DNA of 64,000 bases from Euglena gracilis (GCA_039621445.1 CP154955.1:27171176-27235175), one strand, 5' to 3'. Positions 8,784-20,627 are shown, numbered from the stretch's first letter. The notes: a model not told the origin generated them from the letters alone. Translations and numbers: made by a program.

Positions 8784-11700
8784 AAAACGCAGCAGTTACC
8801 GCCCGGGAGGCGAAAAATAGCACTTTGGCAACGGACGCCCCCAAAAAAACGTCGTTTTTCGGTCGTTTTCGGCCGAAGTCGACGAGCGCTCTGCCCCGTG
8901 TAGAGGTCGGCGATACATTACCTGACAGTTGCGAAGGACGCCGGCCCGACAGGCGCAACTTTGCCCGCTGCGGGCGTGCGTAAAACGCAGCAGTTACCCC
9001 CGGGAGGCGCAAAATAGCTCTTTGGCAACGGACGCCCAAAAAAGCGTCGTTTTTCGGTCGTTTTCGGCCGAAATCAGCCGCACCGGCGCTCCAAAAACGA
9101 GCGCTCTGCCCCGGGTAGAGGTCAGCGATCCTTTACCTGACAGTTGCGAAGGACGCCGGCCCGACAGGCCCCAAAAACGTGGTTTTTCGGTCGTTTTCGG
9201 CCGAAATCGACCGCGCCGGCGCTCCAAAAACGAGCGCTCTGCCCCGGGTAGAGGTCGGCGATCCTGTACCTGACAGTTGCGAAGGACGGCGGCCCGACAG
9301 GCGCAATTTTGACCGCGGCGGGCGTACGTAAAACGCAGCAGTTACCGCCCGGGAGGCGCAAAATAGCACTTCGGCAACGGACGCCACCAAAAACGTGGGT
9401 TTTCGGCCGTTTTCGGCCGAAATCGGCGGCACCGGCGCTCCAAAAACGAGCCCTCTGCCCCGGGTAGAGGTCGGCGATCCTTTACCTGACAGTTGCGAAG
9501 GACGCCGGCCGGACAGGCACAATTTTGCCCGCGGCGGGCGTGCGTAAAACGCAGCAGTTACCGCCCGGGAGGCGCAAAATAGCACTTCGGCAACGGCCGC
9601 CCCGAAAAACGTCGTTTTTCGGTCGTTTTCGGCCGAAATCGGCCGCGCCCGCGCTCCAAAAACGAGCGCTCTGCCCCGGGTAGAGGTCGGCGATCCTTTA
9701 CCTGACAGTTGCGAAGGGCGCCGGCCGGACAGGCGCAATTTTGCACGCGGCGGGCGTGCGTAAAACGCAGCAGTTACCGCCCGGGAGGCGCAAAATAGCA
9801 CTTCGGCAACGGACGCCCCCAAAAACGGGGCTTTTCGGTCGTTTTCGGCCGAAATCGGCCGCGCCGACGCTCCAAAAAACGAGCGCTATGCCCCCGGGTA
9901 GAGGTCGGCGATCCTTTACCTGACTGTTTCGAAGGGCGCCGGCCCGACAGACGCAGTTTTGCCCGCGGCGGGCGTGCGTAAAACGCAGCAGTTACCGCCC
10001 GGGAGGCGCAAAATAGCACTTCGGCAACGGACGCCCCCAAAAACGGGGCTTTTCGGTCGTTTTCGGCCGAAATCCGCCGCGCCGGCGCTCCAAAAACGAG
10101 CGCTCTGCCCCGGGTAGAGGTCGGCGATCCTTTACCTGACTGTTTCGAAGAGCGCCGGCCCGAAAGGCGCAATTTTGCGCGCGGCGGGCGTGCGTAAAAC
10201 GCAGCAGTTACCCCCGGGAGGCGCAAAATAGCACTTTGGCAACGGACGCCCTAAAAAATAACGTCGTTTTTCGGTCGTTTTCGGCCGAAATCGGCTGCGC
10301 CGGCGCTCCAAAAACGAGCGCTCTGCCCCGGGTAGAGGTCGGCGATCCTTTACCTGACTGTTACGAAGGGCGCCGGCCCGACAGGCACAATTTTGACCGC
10401 GGCGTGCGTGCGTAAAACGCAGCAGTTACCGCCCGGGAGGCGCAAAATAGCACTTCGGCAACGGACGCCCCCAAAAACGGGGCTTTTCGGTCGTTTTCGG
10501 CCAAAATCGGCCGCGCCGGCGCTCCAAAAAACGAGCGCCATGCCCCGGGTAGAGGTCGGCGATCCTTTACCTGACTGTTTCGAAGAGCGCCGGCCCGACA
10601 GGCGCAATTTTGCCCGCGGCGGGCGTGCGTAAAACGCAGCAGTTACCCCCGGGAGGCGCAAAATAGCACTTTGGCAACGGACGCCCAGAAACGTGGTTTT
10701 TCGGTCGTTTTCGGCCGAAATCGGCTGCACCCGCGCTCCAAAAACGAGCGCTCTGCCCCGGGTAGAGGTCGGCGATCCTTTACATGACAGTTGCGAAGGG
10801 CGCCGGCCCGACAGGCGCAGTTTTGCCCGCGGCGGGCGTGCGTAAAACACAGCAATTACCGCCCGGGAGGCTCAAAATAGCACTTTGGCAACGGCCGCCC
10901 TAAAAAAAAACGTCGTTTTTCGGTCGTTTTCGGCCGAAATCGCCCGCGCCGGCGTTCCAAAAACGGGCGCTCTGCCCCGGGTAGAGGTCGGTGATCCTTT
11001 ACCTGACAGTTGCGAAGGACGCCGGCCCGACAGGCGCAATTTTGCCCGCGGCGGGCGTGCGTAAAACGCAGCAGTTACCGCCCGGGAGGCGCAAAATAGC
11101 ACTTCGGCAACGGGCGCCCCAAAAAAACGTCGTTTTTCGGTCGTTTTTGGCCGAAATCGTCCACGCCCGCGCCCCAAAAACGAGCGCTGTGCCCCGGGTA
11201 GATGTCGGCGATCCTTTACCTGACCGTTTGGAAGGGCGCCGGCCCGACGGGCGCAATTTTGCCCGCGGCGGGCGTGCGTAAAACGCAGCAGTTACCGCCC
11301 CGGAGGCGCAAAATAGCACTTTGGCAACGGACGCCCCAAAAAGCGTCGTTTTCCGGTCGTTTTCACCCGAAATCGGCCGCGCCGGCGCTCCAAAAACGAG
11401 CGCTCTGCCCTGGGTAGAGGTCGGCGATCCTTTACCTGACTGTTGCGAAGGGCGCCGTCCCGACGGGCGCAATTTTGCCCGCGGCGGGCGTGCGTAAAAC
11501 GCAGCACGTACCGCCCGGGAGGCGCAAAAAAGCACTTCGGCAACGGACGCCCCAAAAAACGTCTTTTTCCGGTCGTTTTCGGCCGAAATCGGCCGCGCCG
11601 GCGCTCCAAAAACGAGCGCTCTGCCATGTGTAGAGGTCGGCGATCCTTTACCTGACTGTTGCGAAGTGCGCCGGCCCGACGGGCACAATTTTTACCGCGG

Positions 11701-11917
11701 CGGGCGGGCGTAAAACGCAGCAGTTAACGCCCGGGAGGCGCAAAACAGCACTTTGGCAACGGCCGCCCTAAAAAAAACTTCGTTTTTCGGTCGTTTTCGG
11801 CCGAAATCGGCCGCGCCGGCGCTCCAAAAACGAGCGCTCTGCCCCGGGTAGAGGTCGGCGATCCTTTAGCTGACTGTTGCGAAGGACGCCGGCCCGACAG
11901 GCGCAATTTTGCCCGCG
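8784..11917 (-). repeat. 215/216-bp satellite array, minus orientation
   Basis: About 14-15 tandem monomers. Each carries in order the blocks GGCGCAAAATAGCACTT, GGCAACGGACGCC, a poly-A/CGTCG/poly-T core, TTTTCGGCCGAAATCGGCCG, GCGCTCCAAAAACGAGCGCT, CCCCGGGTAGAGGTCGGCG, CCTTTACCTGAC and GCCCGCGGCGGGC. GC- and CpG-rich with little sign of CpG decay. Monomers differ by perhaps 5-15%; one near 9000-9170 is truncated. 'Minus' is defined here as the orientation in which the GAAAACGACCGAAAAACG block reads on the minus strand. The array from the LTR edge is duplicated at 26135 onward. Confidence 0.95.
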
Positions 11918-12755
11918 CTTTTGGGGGCGTCCGTTGCCAAAGTGCTATTTTGCGCCTTCCTTCAAAATTGCGCCCGTCGGGCCGGCGCCCTTCGCAACTG
12001 TCAGGTAAAGGATCGCCGACTTCTACCCGGGGCAGAGCGCTCGTTTTGGGAGCGCCGGCGCGGCCGATTTCGGCCGAAAACGACCGAAAACGACGTTTTT
12101 TGGGGCGTCCGTTGCCGAAGTGTTATTTTGCGCCTCCCGGGCGGTAACTGCTGCGTTTTATGCACGCCCGCCGCGTGCAAAATTGCGCCTGTCGGGCCGG
12201 CGCCCTTCGCAACAGTCAGGTAAAGGATCGCCGACCCCTACCCGGGGCAGACCGCTCGTTTTTGGAGCGCCGGCGCGGCCGATTTCATCCGAAAACGACC
12301 GAAAAAAGACGTTTTTGGGGGCGTCCGTTGCCGAAGTGCTATTCTGCGCCTCCCGGGCGGTAACTGCTGCGTTTTACGCACGCGAGCAAAATTGCGCCTG
12401 TCGGGCCGGCGTCCTTCGCAAACTGTCAGGTAAAGGATCCCCGACCTCTACTCGGGGCAGAGCGCTCGTTTTTGGAGCGCCGACGCGGCCAATATCGGCC
12501 GAAAACGACCGAAAAACGACGTTTTTTGGGGCGTCCGTTGCCGAAGTGTTATTTTGCGCCTCACGGGCGGTAACTGCTGCGTTTTATGCACGCCCGTCGC
12601 GTGCAAAATTGCGCCTGTCGGGCCGGCGCCCTTCGCAACAGTCAGGTAAAGGATCGCCGACCCCTACCCGGGGCAGAGCGCCCGTTTTTGGAGCGCCGGC
12701 CCGGCCGATTTCGGCCGAAAACGACCGAAAAACGACGTTTTTTGGGGCGTCCGTT
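11918..12755 (+). repeat. Satellite array, plus orientation, after inversion junction
   Basis: At 11917/11918 the monomers flip: minus-oriented sequence ends in ATTTTGCCCGCG and plus-oriented sequence begins CTTTTGGGGGCGTCCGTTG. The first plus monomer is shortened (about 40 bp missing after GCGCCTTCC). Four monomers follow up to the LTR composite. The same junction with the same short monomer recurs at 17256 and 29049, so it was copied by segmental duplication, not formed three times. Confidence 0.92.
12752..12755. repeat. Target-site duplication CGTT, left copy (right copy 15712-15715)
   Basis: Uninterrupted monomers read GGGGCGTCCGTTGCCGAAG. Here the left flank ends GCGTCCGTT and the right flank begins CGTTGCCGAAG, so CGTT is present twice. 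Matching uninterrupted sites with the same rare variant (GAAGTTCTATTCTGCGAC) are at 30316, 32469 and 35064. Confidence 0.75.
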
Positions 12756-13043
12756 TGCACGTTGGGGGAGGGTCCAGTGTGTCCAGATAATTTCACCACA
12801 TCAGACTTCTGGCCAATTCCAACTTTTCAGCCTTCAGGGGTCTTCTTCCCAGACTTCCCCACACAGCACCCCAGAAGACAAGACTTGATACTTTGAATCC
12901 AGTTCAGAGTCCCACGCAAACTTGTACACTGTTTGCCAGCTTGCCTGTGAAAAATGTAATTCCCCAAAATCTCTGTGAGGCAATGCCTAATTTCTGCTGG
13001 CATCTCTTACTAAAATAAATCTCAAATCTGGCCCGCGCTCACA
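12756..13043 (-). repeat. LTR-A (3' LTR in element orientation)
   Basis: 288-bp direct repeat, essentially identical to 14139-14426. Element-strand ends are TGTGAGCG...CGTGCA. A polypurine tract is immediately upstream on the minus strand (13044-13054). Confidence 0.8.
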
Positions 13044-14138
13044 CCCCCCTTCCCAAAAACAATTGCCAGGCAATTGTCCAAAACGAAAGTAAAAAAAGGA
13101 GCGGGCCGGAGATAAAAATTCAACACACACACACGCACACACGCAGCAGCGACATGGAAAAGTGACAAATGGCGGTTCTTGAATTTAAATTGTAAAATCT
13201 TCGAATCCACAGATAATCGTAATCATGTCCAAATCCACAGATAAATACCATGTGGGGTCCGCCTACCTCCACCCCAGCCTTTCCACCTTAGAGAGCCATG
13301 TCGTACGACCTACCCCGTACAACATGACCCCCCATGGGGTCCAGCCGGGGCTTCAGCGACCCCCGCCGAGCCAAACCGGAGCAGAGCCCCCTTGAAGCAG
13401 CCCAGCAGCGAACGGGGAGGCGGCACACACCACAGCCATCACAGCAGCAACAGGTTGACGAACTTGAAGATGATCACCAGATGTGCATTTGTAGGGCTGT
13501 TGCACAACCCTGATCACTGTTTTTTACGAGGTCAGGCTCCTCGCGCCGAAATCTCCAGGGGGAACTTGACCAATGACGTTGAAACTTGACATCTTGAACT
13601 TGGGAACTTGAAATCTTGAACATCACACCTTGGATCCTCCACAGATTGACCTTGGGAACTTGAAAACTTGAAAATGATGACATAACTCCTTCACAGCTTG
13701 ACCTTGGGAAATTGAAATCTTGACATGACAACTTTCTTCCACCACAGATTCCTTGGGATCTTGAGATTGAACTTGAGATCTTGACTTGAACTTGAACCTG
13801 AAATGACATCTTGACAGACATTTTGGAGATTGAGATAGATTATTGATGATGATGGCGGGCTGTGATTGGCATTCGTCTGTCCTTCAGCCCAGGCTCCAAC
13901 CAAGACCCACAGCAGCACCAACTCCAGGATCACCCGCTGCTAGCTTGATCTGGAGAGTTGATCATGATGGCCCAACACAGCATCTCACTGTGTGCCAACT
14001 GATGCCTTCCTCTGCCTTGTCCCCCTTCTGCTGCTGAGCTGGCCTGCCACTTCCATGCCTTTTCACTTCTGAGTGTCCCCGGCTCCACAGGTACGTTTGT
14101 ACGGGGCTTTTCTGCACTGCAAATCTCATACAAGTTTT
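13044..14138 (-). other. Internal region of TRIM-like element A, noncoding
   Basis: 1.1 kb with no ORF of credible coding quality. Holds the polypurine tract at its left edge, a short CA-rich microsatellite (about 13120-13143), and a degenerate TTGA-rich repeat (13563-13818). No match to a tRNA 3' end is visible next to the 5' LTR-A (14138 downward), so the primer is unknown. Confidence 0.65.
13563..13818. repeat. Degenerate short tandem repeat rich in CTTGA
   Basis: About 250 bp of variations on GAACTTGAAATCTTGA with occasional CCTTGGGA and CCACAGATT blocks, a decayed minisatellite inside element A. The copy is at 18476-18731. Confidence 0.75.
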
Positions 14139-14426
14139 TGCACGTTGGGGGAGGGTCCAGTGTGTCCAGATAATTTCACCACATCAGACTTCTGGCCAAT
14201 TCCAACTTTTCAGCCTTCAGGGGTCTTCTTCCCAGACTTCCCCACACAGCACCCCAGAAGACAAGACTTGATACTTTGAATCCAGTTCAGAGTCCCACGC
14301 AAACTTGTACACTGTTTGCCAGCTTGCCTGTGAAAAATGTAATTCCCCAAAATCTCTGTGAGGCAATGCCTAATTTCTGCTGGCATCTCTTACTAAAATA
14401 AATCTCAAATCTGGCCCGCGCTCACA
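14139..14426 (-). repeat. LTR-A (5' LTR in element orientation)
   Basis: 288-bp partner of 12756-13043. Its TGTGAG end faces element B across a single G, forming CTCACAGTGTGAG at 14421-14433. Confidence 0.8.
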
Positions 14427-14427
14427 G

Positions 14428-14745
14428 TGTGAGTGGTCCAGGTGCATTTTTATAGTCACCATGAAATCACAGGCTGAAGCCTAATTCAAACAGGCAGAGC
14501 CTAATTCACAGAAAAAATGATGGTGCTGTCTGTAGGTGGCTGTCAACATACACTGTTCACTCTGTTGTCTGGGATTACTTTCCTGAGATTGGATTTGTTT
14601 GATTTTGTCTGCGGCGCAAGTTTATTTCAAGTTTGGTCATTGCTGTTGGAAGTGGGATTTTTGGAAAGAGATTTCAGTGAAAGGGATGTCAAGTCAAGGA
14701 AGGGGCTCCAGAAGTCAGGTCCGTGGTAAGGGGACCTCGGACTAT
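14428..14745 (+). repeat. LTR-B (5' LTR)
   Basis: Direct repeat of 15392-15711, starting TGTGAGTGGTCC and ending GGACTAT. The last bases CA plus one more are missing here compared with copy 2 (GGACTATCA at 19660), a 3-bp deletion at the LTR/internal border. Confidence 0.8.
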
Positions 14746-15391
14746 GAACAGTGTAACAGGACAGTGTCCCAGTCCAGTTCGAACAGGGGACGCCATCGAG
14801 ATGTACAGCCAGATTTGGTGAGATGTCGTTCGGTTGCCTGCCAGACAGATTCTCTGAGACTGGAATCCGTGGCTTGCCAGACATTTGGCAAAAGGCGGAC
14901 AAGGGCCAGACGGCTACAGCGGAGATGGCTCGACCACCAAAAAAGGTTTGAAGATTTGAAGATTGATGGACAAAATTGGGGACCAGATTGGACATTGCAA
15001 AGTGATTGTGATTGGTAATTACAATTTGCTGCAACTTTGATTGTGGTCGGCTGCTGGGTATTTGTCTTTGACTGTGGCCTGACGCCGCGGTACTGTGTGT
15101 ACACCTGTGGATCGGCTGCGAAAGAATTTATCCGATGTGGCCTGATGCCGCAGAAGTGTGCTGCAATTTGGCTGCTAATCATTCATTGGCTGTAACATAG
15201 TCACTCAGATCGTGTCACCCCTGTGTGCTGTGTAGTGTGTCGGTGGCAGGTGTGAAGGCAATCGCCCAGGACAGTACCATTGCAATTTCAAATGGACCAC
15301 TTTTTTGCCTGGCCCCTCAAAAAATTACGATGCACCTGGCCCAATTTGGAGTCAGGTCAGATTGCCTAGGGCAATCTGTTGAGCAGGGGGG
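14746..15391 (+). other. Internal region of TRIM-like element B, noncoding
   Basis: About 646 bp. A 139-codon open frame (14599-15018) starts inside the LTR and shows no recognisable domain, so I do not call it a gene. The polypurine tract GAGCAGGGGGG (15381-15391) abuts the 3' LTR. No evident tRNA primer site. Confidence 0.65.
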
Positions 15392-15711
15392 TGTGAGTGG
15401 TCCAGGTGCATTTTTATAGTCACCATGAAATCACAGGCTGAAGCCTAATTCAAACAGGCAGAGCCTAATTCACAGAAAAAATGATGGTGCTGTCTGTAGG
15501 TGGCTGTCAACATACACTGTTCACTCTGTTGTCTGGGATTACTTTCCTGAGATTGGATTTGTTTGATTTTGTCTGCGGCGCAAGTTTATTTCAAGTTTGG
15601 TCATTGCTGTTGGAAGTGGGATTTTGGGAAAGAGATTTCAGTGAAAGGGATGTCAAGTCAAGGAAGGGGCTCCAGAAGTCAGGTCCGTGGTAAGGGGACC
15701 TCGGACTATCA
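15392..15711 (+). repeat. LTR-B (3' LTR)
   Basis: 320 bp, TGTGAGTGG...GGACTATCA, followed directly by satellite starting CGTTGCCGAAG. Confidence 0.82.
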
Positions 15712-16440
15712 CGTTGCCGAAGTTCTATTCTGCGACTCCCGGGCGGTAACTGCTGCGTTTTACGCACGCCCGCCGCGGGCAAAATTGCGCCTGTCGGGCC
15801 GGCGCCCTTCGCAACAGTCAGGTAAAGGATCGCCGACCTCTACCCGGGGCAGAGCGCTCGTTTTTGGAGCGCCGGCGCGGCCGATTTCGGCCGAAAACGA
15901 CCGAAAAACAACGTTTTTGGGGGCGTCCGTTGCCGAAGTGTTATTTTGCGCCTCCCGGGCGGTAATTGCTGCGTTTTACGCACGCCCGCCGCGGGCAAAA
16001 GTGCGCCTGTCGGGCCGGCGCCCTTCGCAACAGTCAGGAAAAACATCGCCGACCTCTATCCGTGGAAGAGCGCTCGTTTTTGGAGCGCCGGCGCGGCCTA
16101 TTTCGGCCGAAAACGACCGAAAAACGACGTTTTTTTGGGGCGTCCGTTGCCAACGTGCTATTTTACGCCTCCCGGGCGGTAACTGCTGCGTTTTACGCAC
16201 GCCCACCGCGAGCAAAGATACGCCTGTCGGGCCGGCGCCCTTCGCACAGTCAGGAAAAACATCGGCGACCTCTACCCGGGGCAGAGCGCTCGTTTTTGGA
16301 GCGCGGGCGCGGCCGATTTCGGGTGAAAACGACCGAAAAACGACGTTTTTTGGGGCGTCCGTTGCCAAAGTGCTATTTTGCGCCTCCCGGGCGGTAACTG
16401 CTGCGTTTTACGCACGCCCGCCGCGAGCAAAATTGGGCAA
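15712..16440 (+). repeat. Satellite array, plus orientation
   Basis: Three to four monomers, starting mid-monomer at CGTTGCCGAAGTTCTATTC. These variants (for example CAGGAAAAACATCGCCG, TATCCGTGGAAGAGCG) also occur at 20628-21350, 32470-33100 and 35065-35560, showing a shared ancestral block. Confidence 0.92.
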
Positions 16441-17256
16441 ATTGGGCAACGGGCGCCCCAAAAAAACGTCGTTTTTCGGTCGTTTTTGGCCGAAATCGTC
16501 CACGCCCGCGCCCCAAAAACGAGCGCTGTGCCCCGGGTAGATGTCGGCGATCCTTTACCTGACCGTTTGGAAGGGCGCCGGCCCGACGGGCGCAATTTTG
16601 CCAGCGGCAGGCGTGCGTAAAACGCAGCAGTTACCGCCCCGGAGGCGCAAAATAGCACTTTGGCAACGGACGCCCCAAAAAGCGTCGTTTTCCGGTCGTT
16701 TTCACCCGAAATCGGCCGCGCCGGCGCTCCAAAAACGAGCGCTCTGCCCCGGGTAGAGGTCGGCGATCCTTTACCTGACTGTTGCGAAGGGCGCCGTCCC
16801 GACGGGCGCAATTTTGCCCGCGGCGGGCGTGCGTAAAACGCAGCAGGTACCGCCCGGGAGGCGCAAAATAGCACTTCGGCAACGGACGCCCCAAAAAACG
16901 TCTTTTTCCGGTCGTTTTCGGCCGAAATCGGCCGCGCCGGCGCTCCAAAAACGAGCGCTCTGCCATGTGTAGAGGTCGGCGATCCTTTACCTGACTGTTG
17001 CGAAGTGCGCAGGCCCGACGGGCACAATTTTTACCGCGGCGGGCGGGCGTAAAACGCAGCAGTTACCGCCCGGGAGGCGCAAAACAGCACTTTGGCAACG
17101 GCCGCCCTAAAAAAAACTTCGTTTTTCGGTCGTTTTCGGCCGAAATCGGCCGCGCCGGCGCTCCAAAAACGAGCGCTCTGCCCCGGGTAGAGGTCGGCGA
17201 TCCTTTAGCTGACTGTTGCGAAGGACGCCGGCCCGACAGGCGCAATTTTGCCCGTG
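16441..17256 (-). repeat. Satellite array, minus orientation
   Basis: Start of the second 5.3-kb unit; corresponds to 11106-11917. Preceded by a small imperfect duplication GGGCAAATTGGGCAA at the joint. Confidence 0.9.
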
Positions 17257-17668
17257 CTTTTGGGGGCGTCCGTTGCCAAAGTGCTATTTTGCGCCTTCCT
17301 TCAAAATTGCGCCCGTCGGGCCGGCGCCCTTCGCAACTGTCAGGTAAAGGATCGCCGACCTCTACCCGGGGCAGAGCGCTCGTTTTGGGAGCGCCGGCGC
17401 GGCCGATTTCGGCCGAAAACGACCGAAAACGACGTTTTTTGGGGCGTCCGTTGCCGAAGTGTTATTTTGCGCCTCACGGGCGGTAACTGCTGCGTTTTAT
17501 GCACGCCCGTCGCGTGCAAAATTGCGCCTGTCGGGCCGGCGCTCTTCGCAACAGTCAGGTAAAGGATCGCCGACCCCTACCCGGGGCAGAGCGCCCGTTT
17601 TTGGAGCGCCGGCCCGGCCGATTTCGGCCGAAAACGACCGAAAAACGACGTTTTTTGGGGCGTCCGTT
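17257..17668 (+). repeat. Satellite array, plus orientation
   Basis: Copy of the plus block before the composite, with two monomers fewer than at 11918-12755. Carries the same inversion junction and the same shortened first monomer. Confidence 0.9.
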
Positions 17669-17956
17669 TGCACGTTGGGGGAGGGTCCAGTGTGTCCAGA
17701 TAATTTCACCACATCAGACTTCTGGCCAATTCCAACTTTTCAGCCTTCAGGGGTCTTCTTCCCAGACTTCCCCACACAGCACCCCAGAAGACAAGACTTG
17801 ATACTTTGAATCCAGTTCAGAGTCCCACGCAAACTTGTACACTGTTTGCCAGCTTGCCTGTGAAAAATGTAATTCCCCAAAATCTCTGTGAGGCAATGCC
17901 TAATTTCTGCTGGCATCTCTTACTAAAATAAATCTCAAATCTGGCCCGCGCTCACA
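17669..17956 (-). repeat. LTR-A, copy 2 (3' LTR)
   Basis: 288 bp, same as 12756-13043. Confidence 0.8.
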
Positions 17957-19051
17957 CCCCCCTTCCCAAAAACAATTGCCAGGCAATTGTCCAAAACGAA
18001 AGTAAAAAAAGGAGCGGGCCGGAGATAAAAATTCAACACACACACACGCACACACGCAGCAGCGACATGGAAAAGTGACGAATGGCGGTTCTTGAATTTA
18101 AATTGCAAAATCTTCGAATCCACAGATAATCGTAATCATGTCCAAATCCACAGATAAATACCATGTGGGGTCCGCCTACCTCCACCCCAGCCTTTCCACC
18201 TTAGAGAGCCATGTCGTACGACCTACCCCGTACAACATGACCCCCCATGGGGTCCAGCCGGGGCTTCAGCGACCCCCGCCGAGCCAAACCGGAGCAGAGC
18301 CCCCTTGAAGCAGCCCAGCAGCGAACGGGGAGGCGGCACACACCACAGCCATCACAGCAGCAACAGGTTGACGAACTTGAAGATGATCACCAGATGTGCA
18401 TTTGTAGGGCTGTTGCACAACCCTGATCACTGTTTTTTACGAGGTCAGGCTCCTCGCGCCGAAATCTCCAGGGGGAACTTGACCAATGACGTTGAAACTT
18501 GACATCTTGAACTTGGGAACTTGAAATCTTGAACATCACACCTTGGATCCTCCACAGATTGACCTTGGGAACTTGAAAACTTGAAAATGATGACATAACT
18601 CCTTCACAGCTTGACCTTGGGAAATTGAAATCTTGACATGACAACTTTATTCCACCACAGATTCCTTGGGATCTTGAGATTGAACTTGAGATCTTGACTT
18701 GAACTTGCACCTGAAATGACATCTTGACAGACATTTTGGAGATTGAGATAGATTATTGATGATGATGGCGGGCTGTGATTGGCATTCGTCTGTCCTTCAG
18801 CCCAGGCTCCAACCAAGACCCACAGCAGCACCAACTCCAGGATCACCCGCTGCTAGCTTGATCTGGAGAGTTGATCATGATGGCCCAACACAGCATCTCA
18901 CTGTGTGCCAACTGATGCCTTCCTCTGCCTTGTCCCCCTTCTGCTGCTGAGCTGGCCTGCCACTTCCATGCCTTTTCACTTCTGAGTGTCCCCGGCTCCA
19001 CAGGTACGTTTGTACGGGGCTTTTCTGCACTGCAAATCTCATACAAGTTTG

Positions 19052-19339
19052 TGCACGTTGGGGGAGGGTCCAGTGTGTCCAGATAATTTCACCACATCAG
19101 ACTTCTGGCCAATTCCAACTTTTCAGCCTTCAGGGGTCTTCTTCCCAGACTTCCCCACACAGCACCCCAGAAGACAAGACTTGATACTTTGAATCCAGTT
19201 CAGAGTCCCACGCAAACTTGTACACTGTTTGCCAGCTTGCCTGTGAAAAATGTAATTCCCCAAAATCTCTGTGAGGCAATGCCTAATTTCTGCTGGCATC
19301 TCTTACTAAAATAAATCTCAAATCTGGCCCGCGCTCACA
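19052..19339 (-). repeat. LTR-A, copy 2 (5' LTR)
   Basis: 288 bp, same as 14139-14426 apart from rare substitutions at its edge (GTTTGTGCACG in the flank instead of GTTTTTGCACG). Confidence 0.8.
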
Positions 19340-19340
19340 G

Positions 19341-19660
19341 TGTGAGTGGTCCAGGTGCATTTTTATAGTCACCATGAAATCACAGGCTGAAGCCTAATTC
19401 AAACAGGCAGAGCCTAATTCACAGAAAAAATGATGGTGCTGTCTGTAGGTGGCTGTCAACATACACTGTTCACTCTGTTGTCTGGGATTACTTTCCTGAG
19501 ATTGGATTTGTTTGATTTTGTCTGCGGCGCAAGTTTATTTCAAGTTTGGTCATTGCTGTTGGAAGTGGGATTTTTGGAAAGAGATTTCAGTGAAAGGGAT
19601 GTCAAGTCAAGGAAGGGGCTCCAGAAGTCAGGTCCGTGGTAAGGGGACCTCGGACTATCA
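19341..19660 (+). repeat. LTR-B, copy 2 (5' LTR)
   Basis: 320 bp, full length with the terminal CA that copy 1 lacks. Confidence 0.8.
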
Positions 19661-20307
19661 TGAACAGTGTAACAGGACAGTGTCCCAGTCCAGTTCGAAC
19701 AGGGGACGCCATCGAGATGTACAGCCAGATTTGGTGAGATGTCGTTCGGTTGCCTGCCAGACAGATTCTCTGAGACTGGAATCCGTGGCTTGCCAGACAT
19801 TTGGCAAAAGGCGGACAAGGGCCAGACGGCTACAGCGGAGATGGCTCGACCACCAAAAAAGATTTGAAGATTTGAAGATTGATGGACAAAATTGGGGACC
19901 AGATTGGACATTGCAAAGTGATTGTGATTGGTAATTACAATTTGCTGCAACTTTGATTGTGGTCGGCTGCTGGGTATTTGTCTTTGACTGTGGCCTGACG
20001 CCGCGGTACTGTGTGTACACCTGTGGATCGGCTGCGAAAGAATTTATCCGATGTGGCCTGATGCCGCAGAAGTGCGCTGCAATTTGGCTGCTAATCATTC
20101 ATTGGCTGTAACATAGTCACTCAGATCGTGTCACCCCTGTGTGCTGTGTAGTGTGTCGGTGGCAGGTGTGAAGGCAATCGCCCAGGACAGTACCATTGCA
20201 ATTTCAAATGGACCACTTTTTTGCCTGGCCCCTCAAAAAATTTCGATGCACCTGGCCCAATTTGGAGTCAGGTCAGATTGCCTAGGGCAATCTGTTGAGC
20301 AGGGGGG

Positions 20308-20627
20308 TGTGAGTGGTCCAGGTGCATTTTTATAGTCACCATGAAATCACAGGCTGAAGCCTAATTCAAACAGGCAGAGCCTAATTCACAGAAAAAATGA
20401 TGGTGCTGTCTGTAGGTGGCTGTCAACATACACTGTTCACTCTGTTGTCTGGGATTACTTTCCTGAGATTGGATTTGTTTGATTTTGTCTGCGGCGCAAG
20501 TTTATTTCAAGTTTGGTCATTGCTGTTGGAAGTGGGATTTTGGGAAAGAGATTTCAGTGAAAGGGATGTCAAGTCAAGGAAGGGGCTCCAGAAGTCAGGT
20601 CCGTGGTAAGGGGACCTCGGACTATCA
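20308..20627 (+). repeat. LTR-B, copy 2 (3' LTR)
   Basis: 320 bp, preceded by the same AGGGGGG polypurine tract. Confidence 0.8.

Larger units (their letters stand above)
12756..15711. mobile_element. Composite of two short non-autonomous LTR elements (TRIM-like A minus, B plus), copy 1
   Basis: Element A (12756-14426) has 288-bp direct repeats at both ends; element B (14428-15711) has about 320-bp direct repeats. Both have TG...CA ends and no coding capacity, the hallmarks of terminal-repeat retrotransposons in miniature. Polypurine tracts orient them: GGGAAGGGGGG precedes TGTGAG on the minus strand for A (about 13044-13054), and GAGCAGGGGGG precedes TGTGAG on the plus strand for B (15381-15391). 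Only one G (14427) separates them, giving CTCACA-G-TGTGAG. The whole unit is flanked by CGTT on both sides (12752-12755 and 15712-15715), while no duplication flanks the A/B junction. No primer-binding site matching a tRNA end is seen in either. Confidence 0.75.
11106..16444. repeat. Tandem duplication of 5.3 kb, first unit
   Basis: Starts in minus-oriented satellite (GGCAACGGGCGCCCC), passes the inversion junction and the LTR composite, and ends in plus-oriented satellite. It recurs directly after itself as 16445-21350. Offsets are 5339 bp in the left satellite part and 4913-4916 bp over the composite; the 426-bp difference is two satellite monomers missing from the second unit. Confidence 0.85.
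17669..20627. mobile_element. Composite of two TRIM-like elements, copy 2
   Basis: Offset 4913-4916 bp from copy 1 and nearly identical. Sub-parts: LTR-A 17669-17956, internal A 17957-19051, LTR-A 19052-19339, single G 19340, LTR-B 19341-19660, internal B 19661-20307, LTR-B 20308-20627. Flanked by CGTT (17665-17668 and 20628-20631). The left LTR-B is complete here, ending ACTATCA before TGAACAGTG. It arose by segmental duplication with its flanks, not by a second insertion. Confidence 0.78.

Noticed and set aside
14599-15018. 139-codon ORF spanning LTR-B and the internal region as a protein gene
   Set aside because: Starts inside an LTR, has no domain, and the element has features of a non-coding TRIM; the opposite strand is equally open.
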